This document shows positions 34,701 through 46,068 of a stretch of 64,000 bases of DNA, one piece after another. The first letter of the stretch is position 1, and each line of letters begins with the position of its first letter. The position numbers and the translations under genes were made by a program. The notes beneath the pieces were generated by a model, which was not told the DNA's origin, did not search any database, and was given only the letters and a program-made list of their open reading frames with translations. Location of the stretch: assembly GCA_022495005.1 (NCBI GenBank), contig JAGYXB010001414.1, positions 1,860,001-1,924,000 of the forward strand, written 5' to 3'. The stretch comes from Rhyacophila brunnea (Eukaryota > Arthropoda > Insecta > Trichoptera > Rhyacophilidae).

Positions 34701-35802
34701 ACAAAAAAGTGTATTTTTGGAAGTCTGGGTATTTTATGTGATCGTTTTGATTTTACTACTGCAATACAAAGTACCTAATCGATTATTTTTAAAGACGTTC
34801 AGCATCTATAATATTACGTGTAGATTGATCCACACACTGTCATTAGGCGGGGTCAACATGTCATCCCATAAAGAAGTCCCTAAATATTTCTACTTTCTTT
34901 TCTCTATGGTCGCTGCTACGTAATTCAAAAAATAATATTGTTAATAAAAAATATTTAGACTTAGGTACATGGAGAATTTGTCAATACTAGTATTCAAAAG
35001 CGCATAATATTATTAAAAATAATGGAATTCCACTATAAAGTATACTAAACTAACTCCATAGTGAGGTAGTATTTAAATAATAAAAAAAAATGAGGGGCAG
35101 TAGTAAAAATTCGTTTAATTTACTTTACCACACTCGTCATGAATGGGTTTGTAATCGAATTAGATGTACTCTGTACCTGGGAGCCAAATTATAATACATA
35201 TAAATACATATATATATATATTATATAACACTTGTAAGCGCAATTTAATATCTTCCATGCCACCAATGTCAATGTACTAACGCCTTCATTCTTTGAAGAA
35301 TCTGTGTTATAAATATTTGGTCTGATAGACATGGTAACCTTGGATCAAAAAGTTCAATAGTGCTATTAAATAATTAAACCGCACGATAGACAGCATCATG
35401 AATATTTTGAATATTGCAGAATTCTGAGTTACGTTGGTGGTAACGTAAAGACTTGCATGTATGTATATAAAATATGTAAATGGCTATCTATCATAGGCTG
35501 AATGCGCTAGCTTTAATGCATAACGTCATTTATAATGCTAAACATATGAAAACTGTACAATATACATCGCATATTTATAAATTATATTGGATATAAATAT
35601 TTAAATTAATACTTTTTCAGTGTTTTAATTATTATAAATGCGCGTACCGCGTATAAAGTACTTCAAGCATAATATTCTATGCATTATTGAAATAGCAATA
35701 CGCTCTCTGTATTCACTCCATCGGTTAATCGATTTGACATTATTTTTGTATTTTGTTCATATGTTTTTTCCAAATATCAAAAAACGAATAGAGATAACCG
35801 CT
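34701..35802. other. No gene recognised
   Basis: AT-rich, with TA microsatellite near 35209-35222. A 91-codon frame ending at 35913 is discussed with the next feature. Confidence 0.4.
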
Positions 35803-36100
35803 TTGGCTCCGGATCATTACACCGGTCAATTCTTGATTGGACATGGTGGCGTCGCTGGCACGTTCTATGAGTTTGGTCTTGTTACCCGTTCAACATGTCC
35901 ATGTGGCGGATAAATACAGGGTACAAACCAAATGCTCTGGGAATGTCCTAAAATGTATACCGAAAAGGTGCCACTCAAGTCCGTTAACTAGCTGTTGGGC
36001 CCATCGGACCTACTGACCTGGTCGCCACAAAGTCCACAATTGTTGTATTTAGAAAATTTGCGGCGTCCTATTGCCAACGTGAATTTGTTACTTAATGTTT
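35803..36100 (+). mobile_element. LINE C-terminal zinc-motif fragment
   Basis: Plus-strand frame encodes a segment beginning LAPDHYTGQFLIGHGG, then FGLV, STCPCGG, a stop, and MLWECPKM. The layout TGH..., CPCG and xxxECP is typical of the end of RNase H-bearing LINE polyproteins (R1, I or LOA groups). The stop codon between CPCGG and the ECP motif, and another soon after, show it is dead. Start and end of the remnant are not defined by a tail or duplication. Confidence 0.68.
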
Positions 36101-37745
36101 TTTTTTTAAATTTGCCTCAACGTGCTCCTTTCTTCTGCAGGTAACTTAAAGTCATGTAAATTCAATCAAAGCACATTTGAGTGCGTAGCGACCTCAGTCT
36201 TGGGCAACTGTTCCTGAGAAATTTCCAGTCCTACAAAAATGATGCTTCACACCAAACGTAGGGGTCCGTTATACGCCTGATTAAGACTGTATGGTGCGAG
36301 GCGGGTGTGGTTTGGTGAACTTAAATCTCAATATTGTTTGGTTGACGTTTGCGTAGATAATCGACAAACAATAAAATAATTTTATATCTGAAACTATATA
36401 TTTTTTTTACAAAACGTAATTATTTTAAAGCTGTTAATTATAGCCTCACGTCTCGTCCGTTAGTTCTTATTTATCCAAAAATCAGCGATAAGTGATTAAG
36501 ATGAATTATTTGAATAAGTATTACTATGCATATTATTATGATCCTTTAGATATAACACGAAATAATAGTAATGGTATCTAACAGAACTAAAATATTACCA
36601 AGTACTGTAATAAATCTGAATATCACTGAAAAATAAGGATGGAATTGAATTATTCCAGACGTTGTATCTCTGATTCCAAAGCAAACAGTAGTGTAGTAAT
36701 TTGATAGTAAGCTTTTATACTCGCTTACTACAAAGTAGAAATAAAAAATGCACTTGTACCGGTGTGTTGTTATACGAAATTGCAACTTGTAAGGGAAGTC
36801 AACGTACTCGATGCGCTCTTGCGCGACCTGTGTCGACCCGTACCATTTGCTGTGAAAGCTCTTTCTAGCCTTATCGAAAGCTTCGAAGCAAGAAATATGC
36901 ATACCAGATTATTATGTGGGTTCAAGCTAACAAGCTTTATTGAAACTACATAATAATGTTGATTTTACACGCTTCAAAACCTTAAATAGATTTTACGATG
37001 TTTGATGGAAAGTAATGTTACACCAAATTCGTCACAAAATATCGTAAAATACCCGGGAGCATAGTATGCAAAAAGATCTTCGATTCTAAGGTATGTGAGA
37101 ACATTCAAAACAATTGAAATGGATCTTACGGTCAGGATCAGTGAATTGATTATTTGTTATATAACACAATAACTGTCATATTTTTCTGTAAAGCTTTTAT
37201 CGCTCTAAGAAAAAGTCATAAAAAACCACTAAAGTTTTATGGAAATTTCTTATGATTTTCTCCGTATTTTAACGCGTTTCAAATGGTTAACTAATTTGTA
37301 CTATAATAACTCATTTTACTCGCACTGCGTGGATATTACATATATTTTTTGTTAAAAAATGTCTACAACAGATTTTTTGACTCGTGAATTCTCGAGAAAT
37401 AATAAGAAAAATTCATCCTTTCTTCTCGAGATTTTTGATAGAAATTTTGAGATTTTCATCTCTCAAAAAAACTACAATTCTTGAGAATTAGAGAATTTTT
37501 TATTAAATACTTTATTCCTGGAGTACCACAAATATATATAAAATACTGATTGTCTGAAGAAAACGTTCAAAAAGTCGATCTAGATGCTACTAGATCGACG
37601 AAATAGTTGAGTCCTGCGGAAGTATCTGCATAACAATGCGACTCACAATAATATAAGGAGTGAAATCGACTTCCAGGCTGATGATGATTATGATGAAGAA
37701 TAATTAAACTTAACAATCCCGTGTTGAGAGTTTCTGCGAACAATA
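36101..37745. other. No gene recognised
   Basis: 36120-36310 may be 3' sequence of the preceding LINE. 37380-37500 is a run of inverted GAATTCTCGAGAAA-like motifs. 37664-37699 resembles an RTE tail (GACTTCCAGGCTGATGATGAT). None is firm. Confidence 0.35.
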
Positions 37746-37753
37746 TATGACTA

Positions 37754-37989
37754 CAGCGCTCGAAATGGAAAAGTTTACTAACCGGAGCGCTCGACAATTT
37801 TCTGAAGATATTAACATAGTTCTCAAATTTTATGTATATTTATAAAAAATAAGCGTGTTGGACTTTTTGTTATATGGCCTATCTAGCTCAAACGGTAAAA
37901 TTATTTTTTCCACGAGGCGGAGCGATAATTTTACTGATTTCACGAACCGGAACGTCGCTCCAGTGCGTTCTGATCCATTTCGAGCCCTG
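37754..37989. mobile_element. 236 bp hAT MITE, same family as 13666-15708
   Basis: Ends CAGCGCTCGAAATGGA and, inverted, CAGGGCTCGAAATGGA. The 8 bp duplication TATGACTA is exact (37746-37753 and 37990-37997). Subterminal ACCGGAGCGCTCGACAATTT matches the right end of 13666-15708, and the right side (inverted GCGACGTTCCGGTTCGTGAA) matches its left end. No coding. Confidence 0.9.
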
Positions 37990-37997
37990 TATGACTA

Positions 37998-38549
37998 CCT
38001 ACTTAAAAAGCATTTTTGTTCTCGTCCAATACTATTTATATGAGTGACGTAATAAGAGTTTCATACTAGGTTACAGTATTTCACCAGGGATTTAAATATA
38101 AGTATCTCAGTGGAAGTTTAGGAAGAAAATCATTGTGATCACTGAACGTTAGAAGAGAGATTACATTTAAAGCGAGATCACGAATTATTGACACCTTAGT
38201 GAGCATCTCGTCAGCTATGTAGTATGTTGCTTCTCAGGGAAAACGGCGACTAGTGAATTTTGTATGGAAGAATTTGTCGGGGTTCAGAATCGTTTTGTTA
38301 TCTACGCTTATGTAGGTATACTGCATTTGTGAACATTGTCTATATCAGGGGTTTCTAACTGTTTTTTTTTATCAAAAGAACATTTACGACTAGGAAGGCA
38401 GTGGTATTCATAATTTTAATTACCTTCCGATAATCATTACATTTTAATATATCATGAAAGTACAATTTTTTTAAAGATAATACAATTTACCAAAGACAAT
38501 TATATGAAATGTTTATTTAAAGTTACCTAGACGAAAATGTACAAGAATA
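37998..38549. other. No gene recognised
   Basis: AT-rich, no motif. Confidence 0.4.
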
Positions 38550-38551
38550 TA

Positions 38552-39730
38552 GGGGAAAGGATGGAGACTTGATCCCCGTTTTATATTTGTTGTTATAACT
38601 TTTCTCCTACTGTGATTGTAGTAATTCTTTATAACCTATTAGTTGCAAAATTTATCTAGGTATTCGTTTATAATTCACAAAATGTGGATAACTGACTTAA
38701 AATAAATATATTTAACAAAATGTCAGGTCAGGGAAAAGTGATCAAGTTACCCCCAATGAAGGTGACTTAATCACTACATATGGGAGATTTGATTAGGGGG
38801 TATTCCACATATGCATGATAGTCATAATATAATACCTCTAATTATAAAAAGAAAATATTTTATTGACCTTAACCTCTACATAATTAATATATGCTTTTAA
38901 TAATTAAATCAAGGCACATCATTCAACACTAAAATTGCGAAGAGACTTCGGAAAAATGAATTCGCTTGCTCATAGACTTAAAAATTGGTTTAGGTAGATT
39001 CTTTACAATCTGATATCTCGCTACATCACCTATGTCTTCGACTGCAGGCCATTTAAATGCCTTGTGGTCACGTTTTCTGGCAAATTTCAAATTAAATTTC
39101 TTTGCTGTCTGTTGCTGAATCTTCCCATCGTAACGATGTAGCTTCTTTTTGTGTGAAATAAAATTGACAGTTTATTATCCAATCATCTACCGTAAGCTCA
39201 AAGTCATCATCGCCGTCTGATTTGCACTGTTGAAAAATCAGCTTCGAAAAGTTGTCACTTAGTGTGTAAAGAGAATCAGGCGATGGAGGAACGGGAACAT
39301 CATCTTCCGATGAACTCGAAGTATTTTGAATTTGTTTCAAAATTTTCTTAGTTTTTAAACTTATTTTTGCTTTTCTAATTCCAATACTAGTAAAATCAAA
39401 ATTATTTATTTAAAACGGTAACTACAAACGAAATTAAAACAACTACCAACAGCAAATAAATCTTAAATATATACATAAATGGACTGAATAAATACAGCAA
39501 TCACTCACCGTTATGTAAAAAGCAGATATTGAAGTCCAAAGATTTAGAAAAAACTTGTCTAAATTGTCAAAAAGAGTTCGGTCAGATTTGTTCTTTACTC
39601 AATTCATTTCGACAGCTCAGAATAGATGGGTAGCCAGTGTTACCAATATTAAAAGATTTTTTTTTATACAATTACGAGTTCTTGGTGGGTGAACAAGTCT
39701 CCCAGGGGATCATGTCTCCCTCCCTTCCCC
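38552..39730 (-). mobile_element. Pogo-like (Tc1/mariner) element, internally deleted
   Basis: Inverted ends of about 28 bp, GGGGAAAGGATGGAGACTTG and GGGGAAGGGAGGGAGACATG, are flanked by TA on both sides (38550-38551, 39731-39732), the duplication of Tc1/mariner/pogo. The minus strand encodes only the C-terminal tail of a pogo/Jerky-type DDE transposase: an acidic serine-rich linker with SSSSEDDVPVPPSP, DDDFELTVDDW, then after a frameshift KRDHKAFKWPAVEDIGDV and IVKNLPKP. The catalytic DDD region and DNA-binding domain are gone. Confidence 0.72.
38930..39395 (-). pseudogene. Pogo/Jerky-like transposase C-terminal remnant
   Basis: Two minus-strand frames joined by a frameshift near 39095. The upstream one (to about 39395) carries the acidic linker and the W-containing segment that usually starts the small C-terminal domain. 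The downstream one carries the FKWPxxEDI and LPKPI signatures. In relatives these sit behind the DDE nuclease, absent here. Non-functional. Confidence 0.6.
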
Positions 39731-39732
39731 TA

Positions 39733-40463
39733 TTATTTTACTGAAATTAAATAGGTTTGATTTTGCCTTAATTTAGTACTAATGATTCATTTTAACAAAT
39801 ATAATATAATATATATATATATATAGAATGTAAATTACTATTTATAATCTATATAACTTTAGTAAATAGTGCATTTTTTCTACCACTTTGAATCTAAATG
39901 CACATGTTTGAAATAAAAGAAAAAAAATGTAAATTCAGCTAGAGCGATTCGAACTCATAATACATGGTCTCCAGCACAATGGCATAGACGACTTCTGGAC
40001 AAAGTGTAGTAAAACTAATTGATTTAATCTGTAATAACCATATAATTGGTCAATATTTTTTTAATTTATGATCTACTGATTTCTATGGAAGCAAATATGG
40101 TGTGGTGCTGGATTTTCTATTTGGACATTTCACATTTTTGTTTTAATATTACATCTTATTTAATTACTTACGAAAAAAATATTATGTAGTTTTCTAGCCA
40201 GTATATGCATGAGATGTTTTCAATAATACATGGAATACATTCTCAAATTATTATACTTATTCGAAGAAATAGTTTATTAAATTATTAGCAATTTTATTCT
40301 AAGTTCGTTATAAAAACTAAATAATGGAGTGAGCCGTGACATCAGTTAGTAATTTAGGAAATAATTGATACCTACCTTAATTTAATATATAAAAACCGAT
40401 AGCCAACATTATAACGTAATTTGATAAGCTTAACTACTAGTTAAAATTGTCGTTATTAAGTAA
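39733..40463. other. No gene recognised
   Basis: TA microsatellite at 39808-39824; otherwise AT-rich. Confidence 0.4.
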
Positions 40464-40537
40464 GATATCCGTAGCTTAATTGGAAAAGGACACTGGCGAG
40501 AATCCAGCGATTGTAGGTTCAAGTCCCGTCGGGTGTC
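40464..40537 (+). pseudogene. tRNA-like sequence, 74 nt, probable pseudogene
   Basis: The 5' GATATCC and 3' GGGTGTC ends form seven pairs (with G-T pairs). CTGG/CCAG closes a 7-base anticodon loop CGAGAAT, and TTCAAGT is a canonical T loop. Faults: the base before the anticodon is G instead of the invariant T, the D stem is poor, the T stem has an A-C mismatch and one extra base precedes the acceptor strand. The shared GGGTGTC end with both units at 31041-31345 links it to that tRNA-derived repeat family. It is followed by GTATTTTTTT, a possible Pol III stop. Confidence 0.55.
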
Positions 40538-41879
40538 GTATTTTTTTCTATAATTGGTTTTCAAAATATTTATTTTGTAGTTTTAAATTGGAATTTGGTA
40601 TTGTACAAAATGTTTTATATTTTAAACATACGAAAATAACCCAAATGACTTTAATATTTTAATAAATGAATCACCATATTTTTATGCAAAGGATCTTGCA
40701 AGTCAAAATAATACGCCTGATGTCTGTCACGATTTCAGAGCGATGTCATTCCGGAAGACGAGATAAGCCATTCTGTCGAGTCAACTGACATGTCGACTTA
40801 TTTCCTTTCCCATTGAGACTGTTTAACTGCATTTTTGCTGCACGCTGTAAGAACACTTTTATCATTAGAAGACTAAAAGGATTTTGAAAGGTTTTATTCT
40901 ACGTCGTCAATCATTATATTTTTTGTAAATTTGATACTCTACTACTACTACTACTACTACTCCTATTTACTAGTTCCATTTCATTCTATCACGCTCTAGA
41001 TTTGGCGCATATGGCAAGCACAAGAGCGCGCCATTTCTCGTGCTTTTTTTTTCGATGTAAAATCTAGAGTGCGTATATCGCTTTGGCATTGCTGCAAGGG
41101 TCGACTATTATGATGGAATCTATGCGGTTCTTCAACAAGGGGATGGATTGTCACATGAAGTGCTTCGCCGTGAACACGTCAAGTACTTGAACATGTATAA
41201 GGCAGTAATGACACATCGATTATCAAGTCAGACGTTAAATAACCGGTCTAATTAGTTGGATACGGACATTTCCATGCTTATATAGACCCAAAATTATCCA
41301 GATATCAAGAATACCTTCGTGCGCGACAGTACCTCACATGGAGATATTATTTAAAGAGAATTTTATTTTTTAATTAGATAAAATTAAATAAGAGTAAATA
41401 AGATTAAATAAGACCATTTATTATTTAAAAGAAAAACGTATTCACTGAAAAATCATACTAAAAGAATAGCCTAACCAGTGAAAAAATGAGCGATTATTTT
41501 GTCTTCAGTCTACAGTTTATATTAATAATTAATTGGTTACGTAATTAACACATTATAGGTAACCGCAGAATATGTCTTAAAATTTATTATTCGATACTAA
41601 GTAGAAAATCACATAAGTACCACATTCGATAAGCTAAAATTAGATATAATACTTATATATTTTTTAAATAGAACATTAAATCTGTTTTTAAACTAGACTG
41701 AAAAAAACATCAATGTATTACAATATGTTTGATAATATATACTTTTGAAAAACCACAAAAACTACTAAGAAAAATCTTTCAAAAAAAGTTTTATCGAATA
41801 AGACTCGAACTCTTTTCTTCTTCCTAGCGTTACAACCTTATGCCTCCTCCATAATCTGCATCCATCCAGGTTAGGATGC
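40538..41879. other. No gene recognised; (CTA)n microsatellite
   Basis: CTA trinucleotide repeat at about 40938-40962. 41090-41260 has an open stretch (YDGIYAVLQQGDGL...) that looks coding-like and may be a transposase fragment, but I do not recognise it. Confidence 0.35.
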
Positions 41880-42000
41880 CCAAAGTATTTAAATCCAACT
41901 CAACACTGTCTTTCCATCTTGTACGAGGTCGACCATGCTTCGATTACCTTCCGGCTCCCTGAATGTCAGTTTCTTTTTCATCCGTCTCGTTTAGCATGCA
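41880..42000 (-). mobile_element. LINE polyprotein C-terminal fragment
   Basis: Minus-strand frame encodes GRPRTRWKDSVELDLNTLGI followed by a Trp-containing segment and a stop. The GRPxTRW...LDLxxLGI signature is the end of RTE-like LINE polyproteins. It is a different subfamily from the fragments at 23450 and 48162. No tail seen. Confidence 0.65.
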
Positions 42001-42387
42001 CTATTTATGTTGGGTCTGTATCTTTCACCACTAGTACGACGTTCGGGTCTTGAACTCACATCTTTCAATTTGAGGATAAGTGCTCTCGTTTTTTTAGCTA
42101 TTGATTCGTATAAATGATTAATGACAATTATTTATAAAAACCGCGTGTATGTGAGTATTTAAAATTTCGATAATTGAAGGGTGTTTCTGTGGTTTTTCAA
42201 AATTAATTATTTTGTTAAATAAAGAATATTATAACATTTTTAAATCGTGTGTATATTCAGTATTGATTAAAAATATGTATATTTAAAATTTTGATACACT
42301 TATAGAATTATCGATTGTTTACCTCGAAATGTATACTGGTATAGCGGTATAGGTACTGTCTTTGTGATTAAAAATGCATATATATTA
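42001..42387. other. No gene recognised
   Basis: AT-rich sequence left of the Helitron. Confidence 0.4.
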
Positions 42388-42989
42388 TCTATATATATAT
42401 AAAACAAAGTCGGGTTAGTTACACCATTTATAACTCAAGAACGGCTGAACCGATTTTTATGATCTTTGATTTGTTGGATTTTGCCTCCGCCCCGAATAGC
42501 AGAATAACTATTAAAACATCAGATAAATCACGCAAAAAATTAATTATGAAGAAAATTATTTTTCTCATACATTTTGACATTTTGAACAATGAACCTCGCG
42601 CATTCGAAAATAAAAGAAAATCACAAAAAATTTTAATCCGTATACACCGCCTTCTCTGATACATGACAGAAACAATAAACAAACAAACAAAAGAAAGAAT
42701 GATAGTCGAAATGTCTAACTGTCAATGGTGTAGTGTGCCCAACATTTCGTGCTTCATGTCAACAGCTCAATTTGCTTGAAAACGATACGAGTTACACCAT
42801 TTATAACTCAAGAACGGCTGGACCGATTTTTATGATCATTGATTTGTTGGATTTGTCTCCGCCCCGAATAGTAGAATAACTATTAAAACATCGAAAAAAT
42901 CACGGAAAAAAAATTGTAAAGAAAATTCATTTTCTCCTACATTTCGTATGGAGCGGCTTTTTTGATGATATCTCGAGAACTGATTGACT

Positions 42990-43954
42990 GATTTCGATGA
43001 TTTTTTTTGTGCCTCATTTTTTTGTTTTGTCATTTGTTTTCGTTTTGTACGTCAAAATCGAGACGGAGCGCTTCACTTTCATTCGGTTGAACCAAGCCAA
43101 ACTGCGTTCGGTGGAGTATATTCATTTACGCGATACAATCAGCACCGAAGGACATGCAGCATATGTTGGTCGATTGACTATTCTACTGGCAACGTACATT
43201 GGCAGCCCGCGTCATATGCATGAATATGCGCAATATGCAATGACATAATATTATGTTCGCCATTACGGTCGTCCAGATCTATTAATCACCTTTACATGCA
43301 ATCCGAAATGGATAGAAATTGTTCAATGCCCCCGGACAAACATCAAATGATCAGCACGACATCACCGCACGTGTCTTCAAACAAAAAATCCTCTCGCTGA
43401 TGAACTACATTGTTAATCATCGCGTCTTTGGGGATACTCGATGCTGGATGTATTCGATTGAATGGCAAAAACGAGGCTTACCGCATGCACACATTCTTAT
43501 TAGGTTAGTTGAAAGAATTTGACCAGACCAAATAGATGACATCATATGTGACGAGATTCCTGATCCCGGAACCGATCCAGACCTGCATGATGTTGTAATT
43601 ACTAACATCATTCACGGACCGTGTGGCGCCATCAACCCCCAATCACCGTGCATGGTCGACGGCAAGTGTTACAAGCGTTATCCACAAAATTTGACGGCGG
43701 AGACTATCACTGCGAACGATGGTTATCCTCTATATCGGCGTCAATCACCCAATGATAACGGTAGAACTATCACAACGAAAGTGAAAGCAAACAATATCGT
43801 GGTCGACAACACTTGGATTGTTCCGTATTTGCCACTTCTTTCCAAAACATTCAAGGCGCATTGCAACGTGGAGTATTGCAATTCAGTGAAGTCCATCAAA
43901 TACATCTGCAAATATGTCACCAAAGGCAGCGATATGGCGGTTTTTGGTGTTTAA
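42990..43954 (+). pseudogene. Helitron Rep domain (HUH nuclease), broken
   Basis: Spread over three frames. N-terminal part FIRLNQAKLRSVEYIHLRD lies at about 43080-43140. YVRHYGRPDLLITFTCNP follows. The catalytic HUH box is LPHAHI at about 43480 within EWQKRGLPHAHILIRL, and the tyrosine region is SIKYICKYVTKG near 43890-43930. At least one frameshift near 43320 and a stop near 43520 (VERI*) break the frame. The Rep domain would nick and rejoin one DNA strand during rolling-circle transposition. Confidence 0.8.
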
Positions 43955-45890
43955 ACTCCCAATACCAACGATAAAATCACGCACTATCAAGTTAGTCGAT
44001 ATGTGAGCTGTAATGAAGCGATTTGGCGTATTTTCTCATTCCCCATTCATGAACGTCATCACACCATTGTACATTTGGCGGTGCATCTGGATAATGGTCA
44101 ACGAATTTATTTCAACGCATAGAATGTTGTTGAACGTGCTGAAACACCTCCAGCGACAGTTTCTTTTCGATTCGCCAAAGCAATCCGTTTGCACGAACGT
44201 GGCTCTACTCTGAGATGCCACGTTATTATACTTGAACGCTTCATCGAAGAAATTTCAATGTCGGAAGCAAGGCGATGCAGTTCCTGATCATTCGGATGTG
44301 CGTTTTGCTGATGCTCTTGGTCGCATTTACACAGTTCATCCGAAGAATGACGAATGCTTATACTTGCGGTTGTTGCCGGTGAATGTTCGTGGGCCGACAT
44401 CATTTGAATCGCTTCAAACTGTCAATGGTATAGTGTGCCCAATATTTCGTGCTGCATGTCAACGGCTCAATTTACTTGAAAACGATACTCATTGGGACAT
44501 GACAATTGCTGAGGTAATTATTGTTTCTGCATCTCCAAGTCAGACACGCACATTATGTGCTATCATTATTTCGACATGCTTCCCATCGAATCCACCTGAA
44601 CTGTGAAACAAGTACAAGGATGACATGTCAGAAGACATTTTACATTGAATTCGTGTCAGTTCAGGGAATCCCGATCTCGGGGTGAATGAGTAGATACATA
44701 ACCAGGCTTTGCTTTTGATCAAAGACATGTGTTTCCTCATGTGCGGCAGTTTGTTAGTCAAGTTAGGAATGCCAACGCCACATCGTGGAATGAACGACGC
44801 TTTCAATCGAGAATTGGAACGTGAACATGAATATGATTGAGATGCATTGAACCAATCAGTTCAAACGAATGTACTACTGTTGAATCCCCAACAGAAGGAA
44901 GTGTACGATACGTTAATGAAGGCAAGTGATGATGAAAATGTTGGCTTATTTTTCCTCGATGCGCCCGGTAGAACTGGGAAGACATTCCTCATGTTCATGA
45001 TTTCGCCACTGTTCGTGCGAGATCTGAAATAGATGTAGGAGTTGCTTCTTCCGGGATTTCGGCCACGTTGCTAGGAGGATGCTGAACGGCTCATTCAGCA
45101 TTGAAATTGCCGATAAAAGTTCAAACGACTCAAAAACCGACATGCAACATTGCGAAACACTCAGCAATGGCCAAAGGTTTGGAAGCAAGTAAAATCATCA
45201 CCTGGTATGAGTGCACAATGGCGCACAAACGCGCATTGGAAGCACTCAATCGAACTATGAAAGATCTGCAATCAAGATTTTTTGGAGGCGCAATGATTCT
45301 ACTATCTGGCGATTTCCGCCAAACACTACCAGTCATTCCAAGATCGACCGCTGTCGATGAAATAAGCCCTTGCCTCAAATCATCGACTCTGTGGCGCTAT
45401 GTGAAGAAACTTCAGCTGACGACAAACATGCGTTGCATTGCTAAACGATCCATCTGCCGAAGATTTCTCCAAGCAATTGCTAACTATCGGTAACGGCCGT
45501 GTTCCTGTCGACGAATCGAATGGATAGATTTCGTTTCCGTTGAATTTTTGCAATTTCGTCTCAACGAAGGACAAACTCATCAACAAAGTGTTCCTGAACA
45601 TCATTGGTAACCACGATCAACAAATCATAAGGCCAATCCTTGAGTGTTTGTGGCCTGAATCTAGAAAATGAATGTTTCGCTCACGGTCAATTGTACGTAT
45701 CATGATCACCATCCACTTTGTTCGTTCTCGCACTTGACAACAAAACGAAAAATGTCGTATAGCACAAGTTACTTTAATGAAGGGACTCGACCCGAGTGCA
45801 ACCCATCCACCAAATAGTTTAACAGAAAGTAGTGAAACAATGCTACGCGAATCATATCTATTCGCTTTAATAAAGCAAATGCCTTGCTGC
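43955..45890 (+). pseudogene. Helitron PIF1-like helicase, broken
   Basis: Collinear pieces in changing frames: ISxNEAIWRIFSFPIHERH-type linker (about 44010-44060), HPKNDECLYLRLLPVNV (44350-44390), ICPIFRAACQRLNLLENDTH (44430-44490), Walker A APGRTGKTF (near 44965), helicase motif LLSGDFRQTLPVIPR (near 45310), a late HGQLYVS (near 45690). The Walker B region reads WYECTMAHK instead of a DE pair. Stops and frameshifts occur every 100-300 bases, and the spacer before Walker A is shorter than usual. Not functional. Confidence 0.8.
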
Positions 45891-46068
45891 CACATGAATT
45901 ACATTCATTTCAATGTAATTAAAATACTTTTCATTTTGATTTGATTTTTGCACATTTATTGAACTTAATTAATTTTGAGTATTCATAAAAACTTAATTAA
46001 ATTCAGCTAATAAGTTAACACAAGATTTCTTGATTCAGAGGCGGTACGAAGTTCGCCGGGTCAGCTAG

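Larger units (their letters stand above)
42388..46068 (+). mobile_element. Decayed 3.7 kb Helitron with both ends
   Basis: Starts TCTATATATATATAAAAC after an A and ends GGGTCAGCTAG before a T, the TC...CTRR-T structure of Helitrons inserted between A and T. A short GGCG...CGCC stem precedes the terminus. The interior encodes, in fragments, a Rep-type HUH nuclease and a PIF1-like helicase in one direction. The 5' region is duplicated (42411-42560 and 42786-42930). The element is shorter than intact Helitrons, and nearly every domain is broken by stops or frameshifts. Confidence 0.88.

Noticed and set aside
36546..36902. 118-codon minus-strand frame as a host gene
   Set aside because: Low-complexity, hydrophobic AT-driven translation without motif, start context or neighbours to support it.
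40464..40537. Functional tRNA gene
   Set aside because: G instead of T before the anticodon, a weak D stem, an A-C mismatch in the T stem and one extra base; related tRNA-like repeats occur nearby.
43741..45895. Numerous minus-strand frames across the Helitron
   Set aside because: They are antisense shadows of Rep and helicase coding sequence, which reads collinearly on the plus strand.
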